Shown one piece after another: positions 23,701 to 31,280 of a stretch of 64,000 nucleotides of DNA. Position 1 is the stretch's first letter. Each line of letters opens with the position of its first letter. Made by a program: the position numbers and the translations under genes. The stretch comes from Paenimyroides marinum (GTDB lineage Bacteria > Bacteroidota > Bacteroidia > Flavobacteriales > Flavobacteriaceae), in assembly GCF_900108395.1 (NCBI RefSeq), contig NZ_FNXE01000013.1, positions 1 to 64,000 on the forward strand, given 5' to 3'. The notes beneath the pieces are model-generated. The model worked only from the letters and a program-made list of their open reading frames with translations, searched no databases and had not been told where the DNA came from.

Positions 23701-25621
23701 TTACTCTTACAATTCCGGTAGAAACGGTACTGATTTCATTAAAGCTTATAGTAGCTGTTTTACTGTTGATACCGTTGGTGATATTTCCAAAGTTGGTTGT
23801 GTTCCCTGGAGTACCTACAATGCTCCACTCTATAAGGTCGGGAGTACCAATGGTATTTACAGTAAAAGTAGTTGACGAACTTGGGCAAAACAAGGTTGTA
23901 CCGTTAGGATGCGCTATAACAGGCGTCATATTAACCTGGCTTACATTACGTGTTTTAAGGATAGATTCACATCTAACGCCATTAACAACAATGGCTTTCA
24001 CAACAGATATGCTTCCTGTTGGCGAAGTAAACTTTGCAGTAACACTGCTTCCTGTATTATTACCCGTAATAGTACCACCGGTTATAAACCATTCATAGGT
24101 ATAACCTGCTTCACTTTCATTAATAGAATAGGTATAAGGCGTATTTAGGCAAACATGTTCGGGTCCGCTAATGTTATTTGTAATAACCGGGCTGGCGATA
24201 ACGTTTATCACTACAGGATAGCTTATACAACCACCATTATCTGCTGTAATTACATAACTTCCGCCACCTTCTTCAAATGAATAAGAAAAGGAGTCAGTAA
24301 AATCGGTATATACTATGGTATTATTGTAAGTTACATTCCAAGTCAATGGAATAGCAAGTTGGGTTGAAAAATCCATACTGGTTCCCTCGCAAATCAATAA
24401 TTCCTCCGGGTCAAAAGTAATTTGTGGACGATCCTGAACAGTAAAGCTGATTTCAGAATGACCTGCACAACTTCCTGCGGCAATAAGCGTATTAAAGTAA
24501 TCTACACTTAATGTATAAGTTCCAGGCGTAAGCCCGCTTACGATAATTTCATTACGTTGATGATTTTTAACAAGCATAGGGTGATTAGGATCTCCATCAA
24601 TCATCCATTCAAAGTTAGTGGTAGGCCATTGAGGCAGAGAAAAGATTGCTTGATCACCCTCGCAAACTACATCGGGACCAGTAATATTTCCAGATTGTAG
24701 GATCACAGGAATTTTTATGGTTGTCCAATTTGGACACGAGCAATTCGATCGATAACTAACATAACCAAATCCTTCCGAAGGATCAACTTGATTCCATTCC
24801 ACATCGATAGAGGTGCCATAGTCAGCAACAATATCTCCCCCAATAACAATCCATTCGCCACCGCATCCATCGTTTACACTGTAAGTGGCGCGGTCAAATT
24901 CACAAACGATACTTGCACAACTGATTTCAACAGCCGGCATGTTTTCAATATGAATATCAAAATGGTATCTAGATACGCAATTGCAACTGTTTGTTACTGT
25001 TAATGTCACATTATAACTACCGCCATTCGTATAAGCGTGGGTTGGGTTTTCTGTAGCAGAAGTAGTACCGTCTCCAAAATCCCATAAGTAGTTAATTATT
25101 GCAGATCCACCATTATCCGTAGAAAGATTCTTAAATGATATAGGTTGAAAGGTACAGAAGGTGTTTTGATCTGGCTGTATCCCGGCAATTTCGAAATGGG
25201 CAGTGGGGCTAACTACCTTCTCTAAACAAAATGAAAGTTCACGGGTAGTTTCATCAGGATAAAGTATTGTAACGGTTAAATTTCCGTAATCGGTGGCATC
25301 CCATTCAATTTGTGCCCCATTACTGGAACTAGCAAGAAGATTACCGCCGTTTACCTGCCATTGTACATCAGTGGCATTGGGATCGTTAAGAAAATAATTT
25401 ACGGTAGTGTTTTTACAGATACGGACACAGGGAGCATCTTCAATATTTTCTTTAAGCGGAGTAGCTTCTTCCCTACCGTCGTCAAATTCAATACATCCAA
25501 CTTGTTGGTCCCAGGTAAGTACCGGGTTCTTTACTATTTGTGCTTGTATTCCTACTGTCCACATGAACATCAACAAAATACCCAAAGCCCGAATTTTGGG
25601 CAGAAAAGTACTTTTTTGCAT
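20750..25621 (-). CDS. Giant PKD/Ig-repeat T9SS-sorted surface protein
   Basis: The 1623-residue protein has a signal peptide (residues 1-28, ending IQAQ), a classic PKD domain at about 145-235 (FQPISFKNLSTDN...YLWDFGDGTTSATENPTHAYTNGGSYNVTLTVTN), and then a long array of Ig/PKD-like modules with recurring Y.W......G motifs and paired cysteines. The C-terminal 80 residues (ELSPNPTVETTTASY...VVYDMLGVQRLKQ....GTYVVSL.NGS...KKLIKK) are a type A T9SS sorting domain. It is expected on the cell surface, perhaps as an adhesin or matrix protein; no catalytic domain is seen. It uses copy C of the shared promoter, about 105 bases upstream. Confidence 0.92.
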   Translation of the reverse strand: MQKSTFLPKIRALGILLMFMWTVGIQAQIVKNPVLTWDQQVGCIEFDDGREEATPLKENIEDAPCVRICKNTTVNYFLNDPNATDVQWQVNGGNLLASSSNGAQIEWDATDYGNLTVTILYPDETTRELSFCLEKVVSPTAHFEIAGIQPDQNTFCTFQPISFKNLSTDNGGSAIINYLWDFGDGTTSATENPTHAYTNGGSYNVTLTVTNSCNCVSRYHFDIHIENMPAVEISCASIVCEFDRATYSVNDGCGGEWIVIGGDIVADYGTSIDVEWNQVDPSEGFGYVSYRSNCSCPNWTTIKIPVILQSGNITGPDVVCEGDQAIFSLPQWPTTNFEWMIDGDPNHPMLVKNHQRNEIIVSGLTPGTYTLSVDYFNTLIAAGSCAGHSEISFTVQDRPQITFDPEELLICEGTSMDFSTQLAIPLTWNVTYNNTIVYTDFTDSFSYSFEEGGGSYVITADNGGCISYPVVINVIASPVITNNISGPEHVCLNTPYTYSINESEAGYTYEWFITGGTITGNNTGSSVTAKFTSPTGSISVVKAIVVNGVRCESILKTRNVSQVNMTPVIAHPNGTTLFCPSSSTTFTVNTIGTPDLIEWSIVGTPGNTTNFGNITNGINSKTATISFNEISTVSTGIVRVTVTKCGVKTTGTYNVSLRPKPTMSLGSLEGQCLTNENINLTVTTAPIISGDVMVSFDGGAAEGPYPFTSGVPFSIPNGFTNQTGAAQTQKIKVSIVGYCSYQLEAEQTVTVAPEVKVGISQGYFISVCPASYGSLTLTSTVPTGITVAGYQWYKNNSPISGANSSNYTISGGTPQGSYYVEITYNGCTFKSSNVEVVANCNTSPNCTITPTPNVNVNATWSACNTISANVTYTGSPTVTWSGSEHLTLTGSPNTPTTTFTTDVAGVHTVIATLTYGTCNVVKTFDVIKNYQADLKADIECVNGVYNITLKNASSVYDPNISPITYTYSGTGISGSPTGSSYSLTGVTPGTKTYTITATSLGQPTCTATITLDLDGVPTTNFTVTPLTYCADEAVTLNVPGTYKSEYHYEWHFNDTHFVADGPLTEIQFADADSYPIWLVIRTPYGCVYETAVVNRPVVAINKADFLLGDVIPTTADYCEGNELPLSYSPPPFTVAPTDIIWMNDDVPVHTGLTYQPTQSGSYWAVLIDANDCKFYDMATKPRNYVIRKPPHVSIVGTTTMCAGESTVITGIVTDNTVQHRWTGSTIPTGYDIWVTGAANTELVISGLSPGTYTYNFHARSATDHSCSSSTSVQVVVHQPVNVTISTPSVTNCNPYTVSMSANGTPAGGTYLWSNGMTGQNISVAHGGVYQVIYTAPSGCSATYSVAAPHNPDRVLWIVPEGCYPNVCDAYLLGPLGEYEQYDWNTNNIPVQSGGGVVPDQPVNDGGIFQLILNQQGCPFGSNMPNITPDIVNCPPQPCNFSATFSYTGPIPGGFTFTVTLFNPLGTWQSVYLSSFNNFGTFVPATHLLSPGINTITVSFYVNSNFYPGANDIFLIQGASCTDQVPIQLYEVGGKKGEVKEPELELSPNPTVETTTASYNVGTEYNDAQHIVVYDMLGVQRLKQAVNGKEGKVLLNVSHLPAGTYVVSLENGSTRITQKKLIKK

Positions 25622-25723
25622 ACTATTATAATTTAAGTTAAAATTCTAAATCAAATAAAGTTTTAGTTTAAACCAATCTTTATTACTTAATTTGCGTCCT
25701 TTACAAAAATTTTAATAACTATT

Positions 25724-25818
25724 GAAACAAATTTAACCATTTATTTGATTTTACAAAATTATTAACTAAAAAAATATGATAATCAAAACAGCTCTAAACA
25801 ACAATTAATAAAAAAAGC
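25724..25818 (-). repeat. 95-bp promoter-bearing repeat, copy C
   Basis: Nearly identical to 16244-16338 and lying upstream of the giant T9SS gene in the same orientation. The rest of 25622-25723 shows no feature. Confidence 0.85.
25728..25758 (-). promoter_or_regulatory. Promoter of the giant T9SS gene (copy C of a shared promoter)
   Basis: The minus strand reads TTTTG (25758-25754), N18, TAAATTTG (25735-25728), as before barrel genes B and C. The leader to the ATG at 25621 is about 100 bases. Confidence 0.75.
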
Positions 25819-25838
25819 CGAATTTTCATTCGGCTTTT
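25811..25838 (-). terminator. Terminator of rng
   Basis: AAAAGCCGAA (25813-25822) pairs with TTCGGCTTTT (25829-25838); the minus strand continues with T residues. The stem overlaps the end of the rng coding sequence. Confidence 0.85.
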
Positions 25839-27393
25839 ATTCAATTTGGTTTCCTTGTTTGTCAAAGAAATGATATTCTAAATACGTGTAGGCATCACGC
25901 GGTATAATTTTTATCCATCGTTTGTACTCAAAGAGCCATTTGGTACGCACCGACAGAAATCCTTTTGTTAGATACGCAGCTATAAACGGATGCGCATTTA
26001 AAACCATGTCTTTGTGGTCTTTAATAATTCGTTCCAGGTCAGCCGATATTTTATCAATAACTAAAATTGGAGCCTCTATTTCGCCCTCTCCGTTATGGTC
26101 TGGGTTTTCTTCTTTTGTTTTGATAGAAACTTCGGGTCTAACTCTTTGTCTAGTAATTTGAATTAATCCAAATTTACTAGGAGGCAAGATTTTGTGTTTT
26201 GCTTTGTCATCGCTCATTTCTTCTTTTAGGAAATCGTATAAAACCTTACGATTTTCGGGGTTGCTCATGTCGATAAAATCAACAACGATGATCCCACCCA
26301 TATCGCGTAATCTTAACTGGCGTGCAATTTCTGATGCCGCGATCATATTTACTTCAAGAGCCGTATCCTCTTGTGATTGAGCTTTGTTTGAGCGGTTTCC
26401 ACTGTTTACATCGATAACATGTAATGCTTCGGTATGCTCTATAATCAGGTAGGCTCCTTTACTCATAGATACGGTTTTACCGAATGAAGTTTTTATTTGT
26501 CGTTCAATGTGATATTTCTCGAACAACGGCACTTCTTTATTGTTATAATGTTTTACGATAGAAACTTTTGAAGGGGCTATTTCTTGCAGATAGTCCTTCG
26601 TTTGATAATACAATTCTTCATCGTCTATATGGATTCCTGTGAAAGTATCGTTAAAAACATCGCGCAGAATGCTTGATGCCCTGTTTACTTCTCCAAAAAT
26701 CTTTGAAGGATGTTGAGCTGTAGTTAAACGTTTGCAAAGCAGGATCCATTTATCCATTAATGTTTGCAAATCTTTTTCTAGTTCTGTAACATTTTTGCCT
26801 TCGGCTACTGTGCGTACAATAACTCCGAAACCTTTTGGCTTAATAGTTTGCATCATTTTTTTAAGACGCTCTTTTTCTTGTTTTGAATCGATTTTCTGTG
26901 AAATCGAAACCCGTTCAGAAAAAGGAACCAATACTAAATAGCGACCGGCTAAAGACAATTCGGAACTGATCCTTGGGCCTTTGGTTGAGATTGGTTCTTT
27001 AACTATCTGTACTAAAATAGACTGGTTGGCACTTAACGCATCGGAAATAACACCATTTTTATCTATTTCAGTTTCAAAAGGAAATTTTTTAAGAGTGAAA
27101 TCATTTAATTTACCTGAAGTTACAAGTTTGGTAAACTTCATCAGTGTTGGCAGGTTGGGACCTAAATCGTGGTAATGTAAAAAGGCATCTTTATCGAAAC
27201 CAACATTTACAAATGCCGCGTTTAAGCCAGGAACGGGTTTACGAATTTTTGCTATAAAAATATCGCCTACCGAAAATCCTTTTTCGTCTTCCCTGTCTCT
27301 GTGAAGTTCAATTAATTTTCCATCTTTTAATAAGGCAAAATCTACTGTATCGGAACCAGACCTAATAATTAACTCTTTGTTCACTTGGTACAT
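25837..27393 (-). CDS. rng: Ribonuclease G/E-family endoribonuclease
   Basis: The 518-residue enzyme has the Rne/Rng layout: an N-terminal S1 RNA-binding domain (about 35-125, GDIFIAKIRKPVPGLNAAFVNVGFDKDAFLH), the 5'-sensor/RNase H-like part, and the catalytic DNase I-like region with acidic residues in IDVNSG and GGIIVVDFIDM. It would act in mRNA decay and rRNA processing. The Zn-link cysteines (CPxC) found after the catalytic region of E. coli RNase E are absent here; the equivalent place reads ITRQRVRPEVSIKTKEENPDHNGEGEIEAP without Cys. The C-terminus is the small domain ending TYLEYHFFDKQG. The 27394-27550 leader holds no other gene. Confidence 0.93.
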   Translation of the reverse strand: MYQVNKELIIRSGSDTVDFALLKDGKLIELHRDREDEKGFSVGDIFIAKIRKPVPGLNAAFVNVGFDKDAFLHYHDLGPNLPTLMKFTKLVTSGKLNDFTLKKFPFETEIDKNGVISDALSANQSILVQIVKEPISTKGPRISSELSLAGRYLVLVPFSERVSISQKIDSKQEKERLKKMMQTIKPKGFGVIVRTVAEGKNVTELEKDLQTLMDKWILLCKRLTTAQHPSKIFGEVNRASSILRDVFNDTFTGIHIDDEELYYQTKDYLQEIAPSKVSIVKHYNNKEVPLFEKYHIERQIKTSFGKTVSMSKGAYLIIEHTEALHVIDVNSGNRSNKAQSQEDTALEVNMIAASEIARQLRLRDMGGIIVVDFIDMSNPENRKVLYDFLKEEMSDDKAKHKILPPSKFGLIQITRQRVRPEVSIKTKEENPDHNGEGEIEAPILVIDKISADLERIIKDHKDMVLNAHPFIAAYLTKGFLSVRTKWLFEYKRWIKIIPRDAYTYLEYHFFDKQGNQIE

Positions 27394-27550
27394 TTTTATC
27401 TGTTGCTTTTAGCTTAAAGTTTAGGGTGTAAAGTTTAGAAAAACTTGAACCAATTAAAAACTTGAAACCAAAAAATACAGATGGATTAAACATTTTTCTT
27501 TTAACTAAATAAAAGATTTTTTCAAAGAACTTTTTAATTTGCAATAAAAG

Positions 27551-27576
27551 AAAAAGTAGTTTTAAAACTACTTTTT
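27551..27576 (-). terminator. Terminator after HU and the COX24-like gene
   Basis: The block 27551-27576 is a perfect palindrome (AAAAAGTAGTTTT and its complement) with T-runs beyond. It includes the stop codon of the COX24-like gene. Confidence 0.8.
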
Positions 27577-27660
27577 CTTTTTGTGACGGTTAGCTCTTGC
27601 TCTTTTTTTACGTTTGTGCGTAGCTACCTTATGTCTTTTTCTTTTTTTACCACTTGGCAT
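27568..27660 (-). CDS. AURKAIP1/COX24-domain small ribosomal peptide (bS22-like)
   Basis: A 30-residue, extremely basic peptide is encoded from an ATG at 27660: it begins MPSGKKRKRHKVATHKRKK and ends RANRHKKKK. This sequence type is conserved in Bacteroidota and belongs to the COX24_C/AURKAIP1 family, related to mitochondrial mS38 and mycobacterial bS22, which sit in the decoding region of the small subunit. It is easily missed by gene callers because of its length. It begins 24 bases after the HU gene and shares its transcript; the terminator follows at once. Confidence 0.88.
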   Translation of the reverse strand: MPSGKKRKRHKVATHKRKKRARANRHKKKK

Positions 27661-27684
27661 AATCTTGTAGTTTTAAGTTAGTAA

Positions 27685-27975
27685 TTATTTTACGTCTGTG
27701 TTTGTTTTCACACCTTCTACAAACACTTTAGCTGGTTTAAAAGCCGGAATGTTATGAGCCGGTATTTTAATAGTTGTGTTTTTAGAAATGTTTCTTCCTG
27801 TTTTTTCGGCTCTGGTTTTAATAATAAAGCTTCCAAACCCTCTTAAATATACGTTATCGCCACCTTCTAAAGAAGATTTTACTTCTGCCATAAAAGATTC
27901 AACAGTTGCCTGCACGTCACCTTTCTCAAGCCCTAATTTCTCGGAAATTTTTGCTACAATGTCTGCTTTAGTCAT
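27685..27975 (-). CDS. HU-family DNA-binding protein
   Basis: The start is set at the ATG at 27975 (96 residues): the family begins MTKADIVAKIS, a purine-rich AGAGAGA lies just before it, and the longer frame would begin at the promoter -7 box. The protein has the HU fold with the DNA-binding arm (LRGFGSFIIKTRAEKTGRNISKNTTIKIPAHNIPAFKPAK). It compacts DNA as a dimer. It is first in the transcript with the COX24-like gene. Confidence 0.95.
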   Translation of the reverse strand: MTKADIVAKISEKLGLEKGDVQATVESFMAEVKSSLEGGDNVYLRGFGSFIIKTRAEKTGRNISKNTTIKIPAHNIPAFKPAKVFVEGVKTNTDVK

Positions 27976-28017
27976 TATCTCTCTATAAATTAATTTGTTG
28001 TCTGTTTTTTGAGTTTG

Positions 28018-28025
28018 CAAATATA
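28018..28025 (-). promoter_or_regulatory. -7 box of the HU operon
   Basis: The minus strand reads TATATTTG, a full TAnnTTTG match, 43 bases before the HU ATG at 27975. Confidence 0.65.
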
Positions 28026-28113
28026 TTAATTTTATTATAATATTTAAATTTCAAATCATTAAATTTTAATGAAATAACGCCGCGTTTCAATTTCTCCTCA
28101 TTTAAAAGATGTG

Positions 28114-29184
28114 TTATTGCACCACTTTTTCTATATATGAAGAGTTCATAGCACGCAATGCCCCCATATAATTCAGAGAGAATTCTAAATAATCGCCCAC
28201 TTTATATTTTTTCTTATTTGTTTGTAAATCAACAATAATCATATCTGAACTTGCTCCAAAAAATTCGATATTTTTATCTTTTGGAAAAATATTCGACTGA
28301 TCAACATCTAAAATCCCTAAATCTAAAATGGCTCTGAATGATGTTCTACCAATTTCTTTCTCATCAAATGAAAATGTTTTCCCTTCTACATTTGATCCAA
28401 AATCACCTTCGGGAACTTTAGGTTTTTCAATCAGCTCGATAATTTCTGCTTTTAAAGTAAATACATTTTGTTTCAACAACTTACTTGGTGTATCATTGTA
28501 CACATCGGTTCCCTGGTACAGGGTTTCCCCTACCCTGAAATGATTAATACCAGCGGGAAGTTTGTGTTGAAAAATTAATGGAATCGTTACTGAAGATCCG
28601 CCTGAAACAAAAGGAATTTTCCTGTTGAATTTGGCTTCGATCAATTGTTTGTACAATGTAAGCTGGATTAATTTATCGGTACTTGGTAAAACGCCATACA
28701 GGCAAGAAAGGTTGGTTCCAATACCCACAACTTCGATATTGTTAAGCTGAAAAACCTCGTTATAAAACGATACCACATCTTCGCGCATTACGCCTTCTCT
28801 TAATTCTCCGAGTTCAATCATGATGATGATTTTGTGGATTTTGTTTTGTTTTTGAGCTTCGTGCGAAAGTAGTTTAATGGTATTTATATCGGTATTCATG
28901 CTAATATCGGCATATTTTACCACCGATGCTACCGAGCGTTTGGGCGTGGGTTTGATATAAATGGTTTCAATATTGGGATTTATTTTTTTTATCACTTTTA
29001 GGTTACTAACCCGCGAATCGCATACTTGTTGAGGATTGAGCTTTAATATTTCTTTGAGGAAGAGCTCGTTTCCACACAACATTTTGGTAACAACTGACCA
29101 TTGAATTCCTTTGGCGTTAAAAAAATAATCTAATCGTTCAAAATTGTATTGCAGTCGTTCTTTATGTAAAGTTATAACAGCCAT
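28114..29184 (-). CDS. Alanine/ornithine racemase-family PLP enzyme
   Basis: The 356-residue protein has the N-terminal alanine-racemase barrel. The PLP-binding Lys is in SVVTKMLCGN (about residue 34), and IIIMIELGELREGVMRED and HFRVGETLYQGTDVYND match the branch annotated as alanine/ornithine racemase (Orr/YhfX-like). The substrate is not certain: this branch includes ornithine racemase and uncharacterised enzymes. It follows the GNAT gene by 5 bases, so the two form an operon. Confidence 0.85.
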   Translation of the reverse strand: MAVITLHKERLQYNFERLDYFFNAKGIQWSVVTKMLCGNELFLKEILKLNPQQVCDSRVSNLKVIKKINPNIETIYIKPTPKRSVASVVKYADISMNTDINTIKLLSHEAQKQNKIHKIIIMIELGELREGVMREDVVSFYNEVFQLNNIEVVGIGTNLSCLYGVLPSTDKLIQLTLYKQLIEAKFNRKIPFVSGGSSVTIPLIFQHKLPAGINHFRVGETLYQGTDVYNDTPSKLLKQNVFTLKAEIIELIEKPKVPEGDFGSNVEGKTFSFDEKEIGRTSFRAILDLGILDVDQSNIFPKDKNIEFFGASSDMIIVDLQTNKKKYKVGDYLEFSLNYMGALRAMNSSYIEKVVQ

Positions 29185-29189
29185 AACAA

Positions 29190-29630
29190 TTACTTGTTTA
29201 AACGCATTTCTAGATACTTATTGGTAAAGCCCAGTTTTTCGTAAAGTTTTTTAGCAGGATTATCGGGTTCTACGTGTAGTGCAATATTTCCGTTTGCAGT
29301 TTCAATTGCTTTTTGCATCAGGGCTTTTCCAATGCCTTTACCGCGCTGGCTGGCATCTGTGGCAATATAAACCAAAATGTTTTCAGGAATATAATCTTTC
29401 ATTCCGGTTTCATTCACAATTACAGCTCCAACAATTTTTTCTTCTTGTACCGCTGTTAGAATGAATCCGCCAAACGAAGGCGATTCTTTCAAAGCATATT
29501 TCAAACATTTTTCAATATCCTGTTTGGGATCGCCGTATTGCTCTAAATGTTTGAATAAAAAGTTTAAAATGTTTTCTCTTTCATATTGATTAGGTTTGTT
29601 CTCTTGACTATAAGTCTTGATTTTTAACAT
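29190..29630 (-). CDS. GNAT-family N-acetyltransferase
   Basis: The 146-residue protein shows the acetyl-CoA pyrophosphate loop QRGKGIGKALMQKAI (motif A, R/QxxGxG/A) and the C-terminal LHVEPDNPAKKLYEKLGF. It is cytosolic and its acceptor is unknown. It is the first gene of a two-gene operon with the racemase-family enzyme, which suggests an amino acid or amine acceptor, but this is only inferred. Confidence 0.88.
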   Translation of the reverse strand: MLKIKTYSQENKPNQYERENILNFLFKHLEQYGDPKQDIEKCLKYALKESPSFGGFILTAVQEEKIVGAVIVNETGMKDYIPENILVYIATDASQRGKGIGKALMQKAIETANGNIALHVEPDNPAKKLYEKLGFTNKYLEMRLNK

Positions 29631-29693
29631 AATTTAATTTTTATATTTCTACTATTTACAAAGTTACTGATTTTTAATTAAATGACTTTTTAC

Positions 29694-29725
29694 TTGATAA
29701 ACCAATGATTTATACTGTACCTTTG
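29694..29725 (+). promoter_or_regulatory. Promoter of mutY
   Basis: TTG at 29694-29696 and TACCTTTG at 29718-29725 (21-bp spacer) lie 18 bases before the mutY ATG. Confidence 0.6.
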
Positions 29726-29743
29726 TTTTGAAAAACGGTTCAA

Positions 29744-30784
29744 ATGGATTTTACTCGGCAGTTATTGCTTTGGTATCAAAAAAACAAACGGGATTTACCT
29801 TGGCGAAACACCACAAACCCTTATTATATCTGGCTTTCGGAAATTATTTTACAACAAACCCGAATTGAACAGGGCTTGCCATATTACCTTTCATTTACCG
29901 AAAATTTCCCTACGTTAAAAGACCTGGCAACAGCCAATGAAGATGACGTTTTAAAGCTTTGGCAGGGATTGGGTTATTATTCGCGTGCCCGAAATCTGCA
30001 TTTTACTGCAAAAACCATTTATTTTGATTTAAACAATACGTTTCCTGACAACTACAACAACATCATTAAGTTAAAAGGCATTGGTCCGTACACGGCAGCA
30101 GCAATAGCATCGTTTGCTTACAAAGAACCTGTAGCGGTGGTTGACGGAAATGTTTTTAGGGTGTTGTCTCGATTTTTCGGAATTCATGATGATATCGCTA
30201 TTGGCAAAAACCGTACGGTTTTTCAAAATCTGGCAAATGAATTAATCAGTAAAAAACACCCCGATTTATTCAATCACGCGATAATGGATTTTGGTGCAAC
30301 GGTTTGTGTACCGGCAAATCCTAAATGCGGGCAATGTATTTTAAACCAAAATTGTTATGCGTTTTTAAAAAACAAAGTCAATCAATTGCCTGTAAAGAAC
30401 AAAAAAATCACTATAAAAAACCGGTTTTTCAATTATCTGATTTTGAAAAAAGACGATAAAATTGCTCTTCAACAACGCACCGACAAAGACATTTGGCAAC
30501 AATTATACGAATTGCCACTGGTAGAAACTTTACAAGACAACGAAGAAGATTTGTTTGAATATTTATCGGCTCTTTTTCCTGAAAGTACCATTAAAAAAAT
30601 CACTCCAAACGCCATAAAACACAAATTGTCACATCAGCAATTGCATATCAGTTTTTATGAAATTCAAGTTGCAGATTTTGACACGAAACATTTGGTTGTT
30701 CCGCTGAATCAATTAGATTTATATGCCTACCCTATTGTGCTGTGGAATTTTTTAAAAGATTTTTTTAAGCTGGAAAAAAATTAG
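29744..30784 (+). CDS. mutY: A/G-specific adenine DNA glycosylase
   Basis: The 346-residue base-excision repair enzyme removes adenine opposite 8-oxoguanine. It has the catalytic Glu33 (WLSEIILQQT), a helix-hairpin-helix (LKGIGPYTAAAI, about 110-121), the catalytic Asp134 (VVDGNVFRV), the 4Fe-4S cluster Cys188, Cys195, Cys198 and Cys204 (C-X6-C-X2-C-X5-C), and a C-terminal NUDIX-like 8-oxoG-recognition domain (about 228-340). The stop lies at the promoter of ssb. The mutY-ssb-gldE-gldD order is conserved in flavobacteria. Confidence 0.96.
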   Translation: MDFTRQLLLWYQKNKRDLPWRNTTNPYYIWLSEIILQQTRIEQGLPYYLSFTENFPTLKDLATANEDDVLKLWQGLGYYSRARNLHFTAKTIYFDLNNTFPDNYNNIIKLKGIGPYTAAAIASFAYKEPVAVVDGNVFRVLSRFFGIHDDIAIGKNRTVFQNLANELISKKHPDLFNHAIMDFGATVCVPANPKCGQCILNQNCYAFLKNKVNQLPVKNKKITIKNRFFNYLILKKDDKIALQQRTDKDIWQQLYELPLVETLQDNEEDLFEYLSALFPESTIKKITPNAIKHKLSHQQLHISFYEIQVADFDTKHLVVPLNQLDLYAYPIVLWNFLKDFFKLEKN

Positions 30785-30792
30785 TATTTTTG
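30785..30792 (+). promoter_or_regulatory. -7 box of ssb
   Basis: TATTTTTG starts at the last bases of mutY and lies 19 bases before the ssb ATG at 30812. It excludes the in-frame TTG at 30794 as the start. Confidence 0.65.
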
Positions 30793-30811
30793 ATTGATAA
30801 GGAAAAAATTT

Positions 30812-31258
30812 ATGTACGGAACTTTAAACAAAGTAACTTTAATTGGCCATTTAGGCGACGACGTGAAAATGCATTATTTTGAAGGCGGAAACTCTATTGC
30901 CCGTTTTTCTATTGCAACTAACGAGGTATATATCAACAAATCAACCAACGAAAAAATTACATCGACAGAGTGGCACAACCTTGTTTTTAGAAACAAAGCT
31001 GCCGAATTGTGCGAAAAATATTTAAGCAAAGGCGATAAAATCTATGTGGAAGGAAAAATTCGTACCCGAAACTGGCAAACCGAAGAAGGTATTACCAAAC
31101 ACACCACCGAAATTCAGGTAACAGAATTTATTTTTCTTTCGATAAAAAAAGACATCGATTCAAAAACAAAGGCAATGAAACACACCGATGACAAATTGAG
31201 CAACTTTGAAATCCCAAAGATTTCCGATTACGATAAACTGAACGATCTTCCTTTTTAA
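30812..31258 (+). CDS. ssb: Single-stranded DNA-binding protein
   Basis: The start is the ATG at 30812 (148 residues), giving the family beginning MYGTLNKVTLIGHLG. The OB-fold covers about residues 3-105 (ARFSIATNE, EWHNLVFRNKAAELCEKYLSKGDKIYVEGKIRTRNW). The acidic C-terminal tip needed for partner proteins reads YDKLNDLPF, slightly different from the E. coli DDDIPF but with the same Pro-Phe end. It binds ssDNA in replication and repair. Confidence 0.95.
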   Translation: MYGTLNKVTLIGHLGDDVKMHYFEGGNSIARFSIATNEVYINKSTNEKITSTEWHNLVFRNKAAELCEKYLSKGDKIYVEGKIRTRNWQTEEGITKHTTEIQVTEFIFLSIKKDIDSKTKAMKHTDDKLSNFEIPKISDYDKLNDLPF

Positions 31259-31280
31259 TGTTTAACCAAACCTGATTCTA

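Noticed and set aside
23667-24098. 143-residue plus-strand ORF
   Set aside because: It is antisense to the giant T9SS gene, whose repeated Val/Thr codons give long open complement frames.
27362-27544. 60-residue ORF upstream of rng
   Set aside because: It overlaps the rng start, has no conserved feature and lies in A/T-rich leader sequence with short repeats.
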